NCBI GenBank assembly: GCA_914767715.1 | Contig: OU612071.1 | Span: 11,515,493-11,579,492, forward strand | Reading direction: 5' to 3' | Source: Membranipora membranacea | Taxonomy: Eukaryota; Bryozoa; Gymnolaemata; Cheilostomatida; Membraniporidae | Length of the DNA stretch: 64,000 nucleotides | Shown here: positions 22,287 through 35,215 of the stretch, one piece after another | Position numbering within the stretch: the first letter of the stretch is position 1 | Layout: each line of letters opens with the position of its first letter | Notes under the pieces: model-generated | Told to the model about the DNA's origin: nothing | Databases searched by the model: none | What the model saw: only the letters and a program-made list of their open reading frames with translations | Made by a program: the position numbers and the translations under genes

Positions 22287-23848
22287 TGCCTAAGCTTGAT
22301 TATGTACAGTTCAATGTGACTGTAGTACTAGCTTTGCTTAGCTACTACTTCAACTCAGATAACGAATAGCTTGCTGATGATCGGATCAGTAAAGCAATGT
22401 TGAATGGATAAACGCAATTTCCCCTAATGAATGCCTTCAAAAATTTCAGCAGGCTTTATCTATTGTTCGTTATTATTGTTGTTACAAGCTTTGTCAATCA
22501 ATAAAAGACTAAAAGGGTCAGTGAGTTACATAAAGTAACATGATATCTAAGATTAATACCTTATACAAATGATATTGTCACAATGCCTGCAATGATTACT
22601 CCTATTCAATCAGTCTAATTGTGATAATGGTACTGTTGAAAAACACTATTCTACACTGAAAAATTCACCTAAAACAAAGGATTTATTGAAAACTATGAGC
22701 GGTATCGGTATTGAACGAGAAGTTCAGCCGAAGTAATGCTATGAACTAACCAGGTTTTTTTTAACTTATTTAGCTTGACTCAGGGCTTTCCTCTTGTCAG
22801 ATTTTCAGGAGTTATGATGCATGTAGCTTTGAGTTCGTAATGTTCTGCGCTTTAATCATTTTTAAGTGGAGGATTGATTGGGTTCTTAGTTTGTCGATGT
22901 TGTACTCGTTGGCGAAAATGAATCACTGTATGATGTTTCTCAACCAATGCATCTTACAAAAGAAAGAGGAATAGAATACATAGCGGTTATTCGTTGAGGA
23001 CAGTCAAGGATTCCTGTTCGAAATTACCATTACATATTGGCAGAGGACTTATTACTAGGTGCCAGGCAGAAAAAGGATAATGAATAGTAGGGAAGGGTAC
23101 GTCGCACACAACCTCAAACCTCCGCGAAAAGGATGGGCACAATATGACACTACAGCAAATTTTTCTTGTCTGCATAATGTTGTTCAGTGAGACTGCAGTA
23201 CTAGGTTGGCAAATTTACAACTATGACTTGAGAGCAACAGATTTGTATTATATTCCGTCAATAGGATGAAACAATTCCATAAATTTCTACACATAAAGTA
23301 GGGTTATATCATCAATAACCTTATGACCAAGGCTTTTCTTCATTCACATTGATCTAATATACAACCCTCCTGGGAATGTGTTAAATATCAACACACAAAG
23401 TTATATAAGATATTTTTACAATGATTGGCTACAATATGGTAACCACACAAATATTCATTACCATCCCATAAAAAAACATGATATGAAATATTATTTTAAA
23501 ATATTGAAACCTTGGACCACTTCTACAAGTTAGACAAACTTGTGGTCACTGAACTCTGTATATCTGAATAAAAACAGATTGGACCTCCATTATCCGGATT
23601 GGGCCCTCATGGCAAAGTATTTGAGTAACACTCAAAGGAAAGATCAGGGAGTGAAATCAATGTATTAATTTTGTGATGACACTTTCATAAATACAGTATG
23701 CAAACATTACCCAGAATTGTAACAGTTGAGTTGCTTAAATAAATTAACAGCATTTTGCTCAGATTTCTTTTGTAGAATTTGGAAGTTATCAGATATGTCA
23801 TGAAAACCGCAAGACATGATAACAAACAAGGAACAAATGTTGTCTGGA
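22287..23848. other. spacer between BTB copies 2 and 3
   Basis: No exon, RNA gene or clear repeat recognised. It should contain the promoter of copy 2 and the 3' UTR of copy 3. Confidence 0.4.
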
Positions 23849-26794
23849 TCAAAACTTGGGACAATCAGAGTTAAATTTTTCAAGAAGTTCCTTCAAATCC
23901 GTCTTGCTCTTGCGTCTAGCTTTTTCACTGGCGCAGTCTGGCTTGCTGCAGGTTGATGTTGAATTGTATTCCTTCTCGATGGTGTATTCAATACTATACT
24001 TTACTTGGTTGCCATTGCTACTGGGGAAACGTCGGGAAACTCTGCATGTTGTTATCTTTGGAGTATGCCCACGAGAAATTGTATCCACACTTTCAATTAG
24101 TGCCTTCGTCACAAAGTTTCCAGCCATTACAGTTTTGCGCCTGTAGGATTAAAAAAAGTGGAGTTATGATAGGTGATGAGTGACAACATACATAAAGATT
24201 AATCAGCCTACACTCTCAAAACGACACTAGGTTGGCTTGGACTTAATAATATTATTTTCTTAATACAACGAATTGTGACACATTGATGGATATCATACAC
24301 GTATTTCACCTCAATATTTTCAGTAGAATGCTGTCATTGAATCCTTTGTTCATAGGTTCAAGCTTTTGATGGTCTATATCGTTCAAGCTAAGATGCTTTG
24401 CACACATGTCTATTGCTTCTGATAGAAATTCTTCGTGCTCAAATCTTTCGGCTAGTGAGACATACTCCAGGCGGGGCTTCACAAACTTCTTGAGCTCACA
24501 GACACAGAGGTCTTTTAACTTCTCAATCTGATATTCATGAGCCAGGGGAAGAAGTGCAGCTGCCTTCTGATCTGTGAATACAAATTGAGGTGTAATTATA
24601 GCCTATTGACGGTTTCTATAGACAGACCAATTGGGCTACAAGCATCAACCATAATCTTTTGTCAGAAAACTTTAAAGATATGATCTAAACATCTAACTAG
24701 TTGTTGTAATCAAACACTTATTAACAGAATCGCCTCGTAGATCTTTACGATATGGAGTAGCCTGTCTAATCAAGCATTATATGTGTTGGGAACAAAGTAA
24801 GTTGTCTCCTCTTGAAATGGGGAAAATAATTTTCAGATTAACCTGATCGGAGATCAATCGAAATCCAAAGATCTTATGAGGGGAAAAAGATCAAAGACAA
24901 TCTTTGTCCCCCCTTCCCTTCTTGAACTTCTTAAAATATCCTTAATGTTAAGGTAGAAATTGTCTGAGTTTCTTAATGACACTAAGAAATATATATGGAA
25001 AGTGGTTGTATCAAGAGTCCACATTATTGGCTCAAAACCTTTATGCATACTTGCCAATTTTGATGTAGACAACTTACCATCGAGAACCAATTTCCTTGTA
25101 GAGTAAAGGTGATCCAGCATATCTAACACAGCATTGATAGACTTTCCAGGAAGCTCCACTCTACACGTAGACGCCTCTTTGAATGAACCAGTAAACATTG
25201 TTCTGAATACTGGCGACGACATCATAAGGAACTGTAATATATCATACAGTGACAGCATGTGCAGGGTCTACTCATGGAAGGTGAAAACCAGCTTTCTTTA
25301 TAGAAAGTTTACATTTCACAGGCCAGCACCTAAGGCACATACACTTGATTAGACAAGTGAAGCCTTATCAGCTGGGTTTACTTGTGTGGCAAACCTACTT
25401 TCTGCCACAAAAATCAAGTCTCAAGTTTGCATCTTACAACCTCACTAGTTGGTTGTGCAAATTAAGCAAATAAAATACTCCCAGTGATGTAGTGCCTACT
25501 GACCTCTTTTACTATAGGTATTTCAAATTGAGCAGCTTGCGATGTTTTAGGCTTCTTTGCTGGAGTTTCAGTAATCAGAGAAAACTGTGAATGGAAAACA
25601 ACCATAGTTTTTGAATAAACCAACAAATGACTTCCTCCTACAAGGGCCTGAGCACATGAATGACCTTCAAGGCATGCTACTTACGTTTCGTGTAAACCAA
25701 GTTGCTATCATGGGAGACATCGCAAGGATGTTCCACCAGTTTAGATTACCACCTCAAAAAGTTTTTTTTACAATCTCTTCCATAGATATCTCTGTATTAG
25801 TAGTTAGCCGCTGGTCTGGTAAGCTTGATAGATGGATGGGTTTATAAATATATTTCATATTCTAACCCATTAACATTCCCTGTCAGCCATTTTTGCGACC
25901 TTAGAAATATGTGAGCCAAGGAAAGAGCCATTATCAATTGAACACCACAGTCAGTACATTGGGTGAATGTTAGAGTGTTGGAATTGATTATTTTATTATT
26001 TATATCAGGCCACCAATTTCCTAGTTATACAACATTTTTTTTATCTCAGTAAGATGGTAAGGATTAGCCCCTACCACACCAGGATCTGGTTTCTTCCATA
26101 GTACTAGCACTGCGTTATCAATCCCCTCACTCCGGCCATAGCAGGAAGCTGCTTTCTCACAAATCTTCTCCTCGGTCTGAAATTCAAATTGATTTGTTAC
26201 ATCACCAAGGAGAAGCATACACCCGAGGGTGCTGGGGGCTGGGGCAATCAACCTCTGAAAGCTCCCCCGCGGGGCTCGAACCCACAACTCCTGCAGCACC
26301 ATTAGGCTGGCAGAGAATAGCAAGTGCGCTAACCAGTTGTGCCATCTTGCCCTACCTAAAAATAATGGGTTGATGGCGCCAATTAGGAAGCCTGCTATTC
26401 ACTACTAATAGTTGTTTTCTCTCATCCCACAGCACAGGCCATTACACCATTGTCATCCTATGAAACACAGATATGACCAGACCATTGATTCTGCAGCCTA
26501 AACTGGTTGAATATAATGCCTTAGTTGTGGAGTCATGCAGTGATCAGAGTTGAAACTGATGACTGTTTCACATGTTATTCACATTTTAGTGCATCAACAG
26601 ACAATACAGTCAAGGGTACTAGTCAAGGATACCAGTCAAGGGTACCTTTCAGAGTCATCTAGTTTAAAGTGATTGCTTTGAAGCTTTAATATAATAATGG
26701 ACAGACAATGACATCATAAACTACCAAGCGGTAATATCATATATCTCACCTTATCTGCAGCAGAAAATAGCTTCGAATAGCTGGGTTTGTACAT
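23849..26794 (-). CDS. BTB-BACK family protein, copy 3 (spliced)
   Basis: Six coding exons on the minus strand: 26794-26750, 26176-26075, 25584-25504, 25231-25078, 24571-24310 and 24140-23849. The joined frame is open for 311 residues with the same junction phases as copy 2. Exon 1 encodes MYKPSYSKLFSAADK. Exon 2 encodes a 34-residue module (CYGRSEGIDNAVLVLW). Exon 3 encodes a basic stretch (PAKKPKTS) and then FEIPIVKE. Exon 4 encodes the BTB core (FLMMSSPVFRTMFTGSF, VELPGK, MLDHLY). Exon 5 encodes the BACK-like part ([26 protein letters not shown]) and is the same length as in copy 2. Exon 6 encodes a 97-residue lysine- and serine-rich tail ending DCPKF. In exon 5 the codon split by the donor would read AGG followed by TGA if unspliced, so retention would end the protein there. 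Intron 2 contains a BEL/Pao-like RT fragment and a SINE lies in intron 1. Confidence 0.87.
25611..25790 (+). pseudogene. BEL/Pao-like reverse transcriptase fragment
   Basis: Plus-strand reading with NDLQGMLLTFRVNQVAIMGDI (split here as NDLQGMLLTFRV, NQVAIMGDI) and then ARMFHQFRLPPQ. The order L(L)..FR....A...DI..MF.Q..(V/L) matches the first conserved RT block of BEL/Pao elements. Only this block is present. It lies antisense in intron 2 of BTB copy 3. Confidence 0.6.
26200..26360 (-). mobile_element. tRNA-derived SINE-like sequence
   Basis: On the minus strand the A box is TGGCACAACTGG and the B box GGTTCGAGCCCCGCGGG, about 50 bases apart. The spacer (GCACTTGCTATTCTCTGCCAGCC) is too long and unpaired for a tRNA. 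It lies in intron 1 of BTB copy 3. Confidence 0.55.
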
Positions 26795-27382
26795 ATCTAA
26801 TTTTTTTGAACCTCAGACTTTAGCAACCCCGCTCGCTCACTCACTTGCATCAATCAGGATAAAAGACATATCAGTTTATTACGAAATTTTATATTAGCAA
26901 GAATGACCCAGTGTTCTATCATTGATTATTTTGGCCTTTAGACTCTTTTCATTCATCCGGAATAATACTGAATGTTAGGCATGGAATGCTTTAGTTCAAT
27001 CAATGCTACTCAAAAAAAGAGCAATATATGAATGAATAGCGGCATTGTTTTATCTTACTAATTATAACACAGTGTAGGCCTACCCGATAATAATATCAAT
27101 AGCGCTAACATTATCCTCTTTTATTAGCTGTCAGGGGGTAAACAGTTTCTATTTTTACTTATCTGTAAGACTTGCTGCACTGTAATTATAAAATATTCGC
27201 CGCCACACTAGATTTAAAATTATACGAAGAACTTGTTCATATTCCAAATTTTACAACAATTTATATTTTTTTAGCTATTGACGGGAGTGATCATCATCTA
27301 TGAAATAGTTCACACTTTTGAATAGGGAAAACAGTCTTCACTGAGGCCGTTCCATACCTTAAAGAATGAGTGAGGTCTTAAG
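26795..27382. other. no gene recognised
   Basis: This lies upstream of BTB copy 3 and would contain its promoter. No clear TATA box or other feature could be chosen. Confidence 0.4.
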
Positions 27383-27536
27383 CTAGAAACCTTGAGTCAA
27401 GCGCTGTTTCAAGGCCTTTACTAGTACAACCTCCTCATGGCCGGCCCTAGCAGCATGAAGCAAACCCTTTGTGTTGTGTTGATCCCAATCCATCTCATGA
27501 AACCCTGAGTGCAAATTGCCATTCTTGGTGTTTTCA
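27383..27536 (-). pseudogene. ankyrin-repeat-like fragment
   Basis: On the minus strand an open stretch of about 50 codons contains TKGLLHAARAGHEEVV, a good match to the ankyrin core (G.T.LH.AA..GH.E.V), preceded by a weaker unit (NTKNGNLHSGF). It ends at a stop (27383-27385). No splice-connected neighbours were found, so it may be an isolated exon, a remnant of a gene, or captured sequence. Confidence 0.4.
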
Positions 27537-29328
27537 CATAATCGGTGTGTTTACGTTGCTATATTAATTGCTGTCGGTGAGGACCTTTTGAGCTTGCCTA
27601 GAGAAGAATAGATAATGGCAGGAGTACCAGGTGATTAAACAATATTATCCCAAATTTGCATATTGGATTGAATTGATTAGTTTGCTTTCTATACATTGCC
27701 TTGCAGTTGATGACATAGAAGGTGTCTGTTTCACACTTTGGAAGCTTTCTGTAGTGATTTTCAAGCCCTCATCACACTCGTGTTTATCCACCTCCTAGCT
27801 CTTGGAGCTCGAATACGTATCCTAGAATCACTTGTCTTAAAACTGAATAATCTGGTATACACTTCAATTGACTTCTGTTTTGAACTGATCAAAAAGTCAC
27901 GCCAATGCAGCATCGATTAAAAATCTAAAACTTGAATTACATGTAATTTAACAGTAGGAGTTGTCATTAACTAAAACGAGGGAGAACAACTCCTATACCT
28001 TTAGACCAATACATATTGCATTGGAAATTGTATCTCATAACATGCAGTTGTGAATGTCGCTTACAAATTTTAGAAGATATCCTATGCAGGGTGCTATTCA
28101 GAACTAGATAAGGCAATATTTTTGTTTTAGTGAGTGTTTTCCAATTTTACAGCAAGTTAAAAAATTATTAAACTTGGGCGAGAATTGAAATTAATATTTT
28201 TGAAAGCTATGATTCTGGTGATGCGGGTAAGTGAGCAGATGTTTGGCATCTCATCCATACTGTTAAGCTCAACCATATCATCCGGCAGCATATTTTTCAT
28301 AAACACAACAGCACCTCATAAATTCAAAATATTTAATTCGTATGAGGGCTGCTTCCAAAACAAAGTAAGCAAAGAGTTGCAATCCCTATCCAAGTATCAT
28401 TCCAATGATTTAATCAGATCCATATTCCTCATACAGGTTTTTATGAAACAGGCGATTCTACTGACAGGTCTTTTGGTTTGCGGTGACAATAAATGCGCCA
28501 CACAGTAAACAAAGAAATATAAAATTTGGAACGCTGCTTGAAAAATGGCATCACTAGAGTATTATCTTTCCGAAAAGTGCCATCTGTCATAGGCATTTTA
28601 CATCGCTTGATGATTTAACTCTGACTGAAGCAGTTTGTCTTAGTAAATTGTGTAATATCATTGAAGACTGAGGCTGTCAAATGTAGTTTAAATCACATAT
28701 CTGTAATTGCTCTCCCCTGACCTTGTGATTATGATATGGAGATGGTACTGGAAGAAGGCTGTAATCATTCTTCTCAAAGTTTACATTATTATTATTAATC
28801 TCAGCCTAAAAGTTAAATATGGATAACTATACACGCTACCATCCATGTGTTACCTTATGAGAAAAACCTTGACCGTGTGCTTTCTACTGTATCGATACAA
28901 GTCTAGAGACTGTATACTCTTGCAGCGTGGTAGCATTTGAGGTCGGATGTACTTCCTGACACCATGCCATGATCCGCTGTGAAGCGAACACTGGCCTTTC
29001 GATTGAAAGATCAATACATTGTAACAGGTGCCAATGAATAATGGTGTAATTTTTGTCTCCCTTGTCAAAGCAGGTTCATTATCCCAATAACTGTGGATTG
29101 CTGGCGTTGCTGCGATAATCTAGATTGCTGACTGCTGCTCTCATTAACATGATAATATTGCCTTTTTTTTAATTGATACCCTAAAAGCCGCTGGCCTTTT
29201 TTCGGGTAAGAGAGAACATGTACGCCTACCTGTGAGAAAAAGTTTATTATTGATAATCAATCAATCATTGTTTTTCCAACACAGTAGAGAGCAACTGCGT
29301 TCTTTACTAAAGTCTGCCCTACTTAGGG
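27537..29328. other. no gene recognised
   Basis: Open frames here are short and lack motifs. A plus-strand ATGGCAGGAGTACCAG followed by GTGATT near 27615 could be a tiny first exon, but no following exon was found. Confidence 0.35.
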
Positions 29329-29337
29329 GGTTACAAT

Positions 29338-29439
29338 TAGTCTAAGTGCTCAGACTCCAAGGCGCAGGGAGTTACTTGCGCAAGTTTGATAGCTTGCGCA
29401 AGTAACTCCCTGCGCCTTGGAGTCTGAACACTTAGACTA
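29338..29439. mobile_element. 102-bp near-perfect palindrome with 9-bp target duplication
   Basis: The arms 29338-29384 and 29393-29439 are inverted copies with one mismatch (GTGCTCAG against GTGTTCAG); the loop is the 8 bases TTTGATAG. Direct repeats GGTTACAAT flank it exactly (29329-29337 and 29440-29448). The ends read TAGTCTAAGTG. A 9-bp duplication is typical of Mutator-type insertion; 8 bp would suggest hAT. There is no coding capacity. Confidence 0.9.
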
Positions 29440-29448
29440 GGTTACAAT

Positions 29449-31639
29449 GAATGATGAGTCTTTACATAAAATAATATTTTATAATTTTTTTTTCTGCTTT
29501 TGTTATGTCATTGTTGTTATTTTAGTTTCATGAGAATAGTTGTTTTTGTTGTTTAATTGTGGTTACGAATAAACTGCTCTCAAGTGGTCAACTGATAAAT
29601 AAGAGATTAACAAAAATGTGATTAATGTGATCAATTGGGGGCAAATGCCATTATAACAATGACTATGACATGACACTCCCGCTGTTCCCTGTCCACAGCA
29701 ATTCAAGCGTGAAAACGAGTGTTTGTCATTTTGGATGCTGTGCTCGCTTGCTCTGTTTATATAAGATTACAATGTAGAAATGATTTCTTTCTGCAGACAT
29801 AGCCTTACTTATTTCAGATTTGCCTGAGAATGGTTCATGCAATTCTCTTGATTTTTTTTACATGTGTTACCAGAACATATGGGCCACAGTCTAGGCATTT
29901 ATTCTTGTAGTCGGTCAATGGATTTTGCAGATATAATTGATTTAGTGGCTAACATTCCTTTGTGAGATGAGTAAGACAAGGTACACACAATACTAGATAG
30001 CCCTTACGTCAAACAAAGTTTCCTATGACCAACAGTCATTCTAAGCTGACCAAAGGAAGGTGTCAGATTTATGAAAACTAGATAAAAACAGCCCAAAAAC
30101 AGCCTTCTTTTCTCCCTCCCCCTCCAACATAATCTTTTTGTGAACCATGAAAATAATCATTATTACCAATCACCTCAATCAAGATATTTACTTGAGAACA
30201 TTTGCTCCAATTTAAGAGGTAAATGTGGCTATAGAGACGGCCCAAAAAGTGACCAGTTCATAGCGCCATATGGACATGTCTCTTCTATACATATGCTAAG
30301 CAAAAATTACCCAACCATCTGCATGAATGATGGGGCCTTTATTTTAGATTGAGTTTAGCGTTATAACATGAAAACTCAGGTCCATACTCTAGTACTCAAC
30401 TACATCAGTGAAACTCCACCCATAATCTCAGCTATCATTATAGTTAACCTACCAGGCGTTTAGTCGCTGGCAAAATAGTAAGTGGTAAGATCACCACAGT
30501 TGCATTTATATCACCTTCCCTTGGTAGTCAAACTATCGTTAGTCATGTTTCCCCTCAAACGCTATGATAAGGCCAATGTCACTTAGTTGATCCTACAGTG
30601 TACTTTATAGTTTTTTACCAAATCTTGCAATAAGATCATACGATATCCTCTCGAGTAAGATCCATACTAACTCGATACTCAAAAATTTGAATTCATTTTC
30701 AAAGAAACTGATCTGTGCATTGGCATAGACTGCACTTATTCAGTAATATTGATAGTCCATGTTTAGATGTGCTGAGTAACTGTGGTGCACAAATGGACAT
30801 GATCTGATGCCACAAAACAGAAAGCTTCTCCAAGTCACCCACTGCTAACACATTTCAATACTACTCTCTAGGAGGCCGTCAAATTCATTTGGATTTTTTA
30901 TCACCCTGAAGACTGAAATAACTAGATAACACATTTATTTACATGGATCTACTTTAAGACATGCAAATACTAGTTTTTGATGTAAAGAGAACTGTTTATC
31001 TGAGTAAGTCTTGTGTGTCAAAACATCTTAAAGTTTGTAAAGATTGCTAAAAAAAATCTTCAAAGCTCAAAATCACTTGTTAGTAATCATCACATGATTT
31101 TGATTTTTACATCATTGAGATGCCTGAAATGTCTAGATCTAAAATATTTTTATTTGAAGTTTCAGTGAAATTTGGAAATACATAATTTTCATGAAAAACA
31201 AACAGGCTACCTGTGTAAATTTTGAATTTCCTATTGAAATTCTATTGAAAGCCACTAATCATAAAGCTCATAATTGAAGCGTAACACTCGTTTTCATGCG
31301 GCCGCTTGCCTATTCAACTGAAGACCGCAGTTTGATAGGAGTGTCATATCTTAGTATTTATAATCTTTGATTATAACAGTCATTACAGTCATCTCCTTGA
31401 GTGTTTCCGTCTCAAGGAACCCTGGGGTGAATCAGGCTTCACTTGATGAGCCAATCATATATATATTGCCCTATGACAGCTGTATATATTTGGATGGACT
31501 TGAAGTCAACCCAATTGACAGTGAGATGCATTATTCAATGATTTTTAGCTGGCGCAGACTTTCCTGCTTTTCACATTTCACAGCGATCAATTGGGTGAGT
31601 TGACCTCAAATCCCTTATATCAAGAATCACTAGAGAAAG
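29449..31639. other. no gene recognised
   Basis: No supported exon, RNA gene or defined repeat. AT-rich non-coding sequence. Confidence 0.4.
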
Positions 31640-32949
31640 AGCCTCATGTTAGTACATAAAATATCAAAATCTGACAGCGATCGATCGATGTTGCTGTGAG
31701 GGAATGAGTTATGATAATGACAAAAGCAATACCTGGGCGTACCTTTGCATGTAACGAACTATGAAGCTCTATTCTATCAAAATAAATAGCAGATAAACAG
31801 TACCCCAGATCAACCTACATTGGCCAATAACCCATAAATCAACTGGTCAACCCGCTAATCATTAGAATTCTCGCTCATAATTTTGAAGCTAATTGAGCAA
31901 TGGCATCATGTTGCTATGACAGAATGATACCCGCAGAGCTGTAGCTAACATATCATTCCAAATGCTGATAGATAGATAGCAGATTGACTATCAGAGGCAC
32001 ACCCAGATCAACCTGCATTGACCAATAACCCATAATGCAACTGGTAAGTGCCACAGTCAAAATACTGCCAATTGAATTACCCCTCCCCCTGCTCAATGGA
32101 TCCTGTGCTATTGCAAACTTTCTCCCTCTTTATATTGCAAATATAAATGCATTACAAAGGCAAATCAGCAATCAAAACAATCAAACCAATTGCAGTTAGA
32201 ATCAGTGGCCAAAGCGCTTTTCGCTATACACAAAATTTGTACACGCTGGTGTCATGCCTAAATGAGATCTTAGCCTGAGATGTAAGCCGTAGAAATTCTC
32301 ATCTAATTAGAAGATGGTAGCTGCTGCAGCGCCTGATATACCACGGTTCTATCAGATAATTGTAATTAATAGCAGATTAACAGTGGCATGAGCTAAGCCA
32401 ACCAACACTGCCCACATAAATCAACTAGTTTGCACATCTCACCACATAATAAATCTATCAAACAACTCCTCCCACGTCCTGATTTTAGATAATCTGCTCT
32501 TACCGAAGAAGGGGGGGGGGGATAGTAGTCAGATTGTAAAATGTTTCTCTGGCAGATGTTCTCTTGCTACCAAGGGGAGTGGTTGATTGATGGATTTGTT
32601 TCAACAGAATCAGAGCTCACAAACCCTGGGAGGAATTATATTGTTTAGGATAATGGAACGCCATACTTTACCCTCCCTGTATAATCTCCCTGTGAGAAAA
32701 TATACTACAGCCAGTCCAACACTACGGTGTCCATTTTTATTTTTATTTCTGGTTAAAATTTTTGTCAACATATTATAGTTATTGATTTCCGGAATTCAGA
32801 AGTGGTTTTTTTGTCTGGATATGCCAGTTAGTACTCTGTCAAGATGGGCGAGCGAAAATCCAATCACATTTTGAACACTACCACAACCATCGCCATCACG
32901 GCCATTGTCACCTCCTCCCCCACAATAGTTATAGAAGATTGCTTTTCTT

Positions 32950-33235
32950 GATAACTACTAGGAGTAGGAGGTGGCTCAGTTGGTGAGAACTACTTACCTT
33001 TAGCAAAGGTCGTGGCTTCGATCCCCACTGCAGTCCAACTACGACAATTGGGGTTTGGCTTTGCATCCATTTGTGCTCTGACCTGCTTGCAAACAGAAAG
33101 CAACCTGGAGCAGATATTGCGCCAACGCCCCTAAGGTAACTGATATTTTGCCTCCGATGTTTCAGGATGTGATGTGTGATTTTTTTAATCATCATATTTG
33201 GAGATTGGGATTTCAGGTTGAACAACATGAAGATG
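32950..33235 (+). mobile_element. tRNA-derived SINE (family 2)
   Basis: It begins AGGAGTAGGAGGTGGCTCAGTTGG (A-box region) and has a B-box variant GGCTTCGATCCCCACTGCAG and then GTGCTCTGACCTGCTTGCAAA. This is the longest copy of the family that also includes 7300-7535 and 21910-22110. The A box is better preserved here than in the other copies. Confidence 0.65.
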
Positions 33236-34699
33236 AAGATAAAGTTGTCAAGTTGAAAATTATTTTTGCTTCGCGTTTACCGTTTTTTCCGCTTCCACTG
33301 GTCACACCGTAGGCCTTTTTGCCTGCGGCGTGTTCAGTGGAGGGGAGGCAACCTCAATAGACCAAAAGATATTATTCAATTGCTTTACCCCATAGCCAAT
33401 CTAATAGCACTGGGAAGGCACAATTCAACAATCCAGAACTAATTCCAAATGTCTCGTATTGCCATAATGTATACAGTTACAGAGGTAAATACACAACGGC
33501 CGCCTTGCCTTACCATAGATACCACTGCTTTTATAATTGCTGGTCAGAGAGCTTTTCAAAGGTACACAAAAGGATAAATCTGGCAGCCATGGTATCGTTG
33601 TGTTAATCAGATCACTATGTAAGAATATATCCTTACACCATGATCAGATGTTAGCTGTAGGAATTATCATACAATGTAAACAATCTTCGCAGGTTAGCTG
33701 CTCAAAGCTCACAACAAATCACTACTTTTCGAGATTAAGGTAATAAATTACAGATTAACAGTGTCATTACACTATAAGCGGTGTTTGCCAAAAAAGCCTG
33801 CATTTCATACAAATCACTGGTAGGAGCATCTGTGCACGCAATAAATCAATCAAGAAATCCTCTCACGTCCTGAAGTATGAACAACAAATAATTAAACAAA
33901 TATTAAACAAATTAATAGTTGTCTTAAAGTAAAGGATCCCCTAGAAAATAAAGTTAGTTATTTGTTATTACTGGCGACACATTTACTTACCACATAAATA
34001 CTACAGCTAATTGATTTTGATTGAAACCCATTTAGCCTTCAAGCCAAAACTTTTTTAAGATTTAGTCTTTTCTTTTCACGAAATAGGTCAGATCAGGTTG
34101 ATAACTCCTCAGTATATCTATCACCAGATAAAGCAGATTAGCTACGGTGATAACTGGTCTCCGCCTTCTTTTTGGAACGAGAGTATCTTTTTTAGAATGT
34201 AGAAAGAGAGAGATTGGGAGTAATTATGCAGAAAAAGGATGTGTTCAGGTACGTGTTGATGTCAGATATACGCCCGGGCCCCCTTGCAATTCTCCCACAT
34301 AACCCCTCCCCCTGCCACAACAGATCCTAAATTTCAGATAACTCCAGATAATATCAATGTAGAATGTAGATAGGGAGTAAGGAGGGAAGGAATTTAATTA
34401 TGGAGAACACGGATATGTTCAGGTACAATTGATGTCCGATAGATGGGGTAAACCTCCTCCCCCACCCCCCCCCCCCCCCAATTCTCTCACAAAACTCAGC
34501 CCAGATTTTAGATCTGAGATCATTCTCAATATCAATGAAAATGCTGGTCAAACTCAACAGGTCACCTCAACCATAACCAAGCAATGGCAGGGGGTTGTCG
34601 GAATATGAATTCTCTTCCATGTATATAAAATAATAATTTTTATATTGGGATGTAGCTAGCGAGAGAGGGAGAGCAGTTATGCAGAACAAGGATATGTTC

Positions 34700-35215
34700 A
34701 GACGTTGATCTCCTCATGGCATCGTAAGCCGTATGGATTCTCATCTAATGATGAGAATCTACTATAGGTCGCTGTGTGTAGCTCACAATAAATAAGTGTT
34801 TTATGAGGTTGAGATAATGAATAGCAGATTAACAGTGCCTTTACACAATCATTGGCATGCCCTAAACCAACCTGCTCGCCCACATAAATCAGCAGGTTTT
34901 CAAATATGTTCAGATGTATAGATATTACACATATAAAACCTTGATCCAAAAGAGGAACTGCCAATCATCGAGCCACAAAAAAGTGGGGGGGGGGGAGAAA
35001 TAGTCAGAATGTAACAGATTTCTCTTTCTTCTGATCACTCCACATGCGACACACACCTGAGCGGAGTGGTTAATTAATAGATGTGGCTTCAACAAACCTG
35101 CAGAAGCCCTTGGGATAAAAATAAATGTTTGGATAACTGTATGACATAGTTTGTCCTACTTGGGAACATTTCTGGGAACACACAGACGGTGAGATGCTAT
35201 AACCTGCCTAACTTT
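34700..35215. repeat. P1 repeat unit
   Basis: Contains TCATGGCATCGTAAGCCGTATGGATTCTCATC, AGCAGATTAACAGTG, CCCACATAAATCAGCAGG, a G run (34985-34994), AGCGGAGTGGTTAATTAATAG and CAACAAACCTGCAGAAGCC. The start is also close to 32280-32310, which shows a longer shared unit. Confidence 0.65.

Noticed and set aside
28185-28508. 107-codon plus-strand frame, and a minus-strand reading with PDDMVELNSMDE
   Set aside because: No domain could be supported and no splice-connected exon was found.
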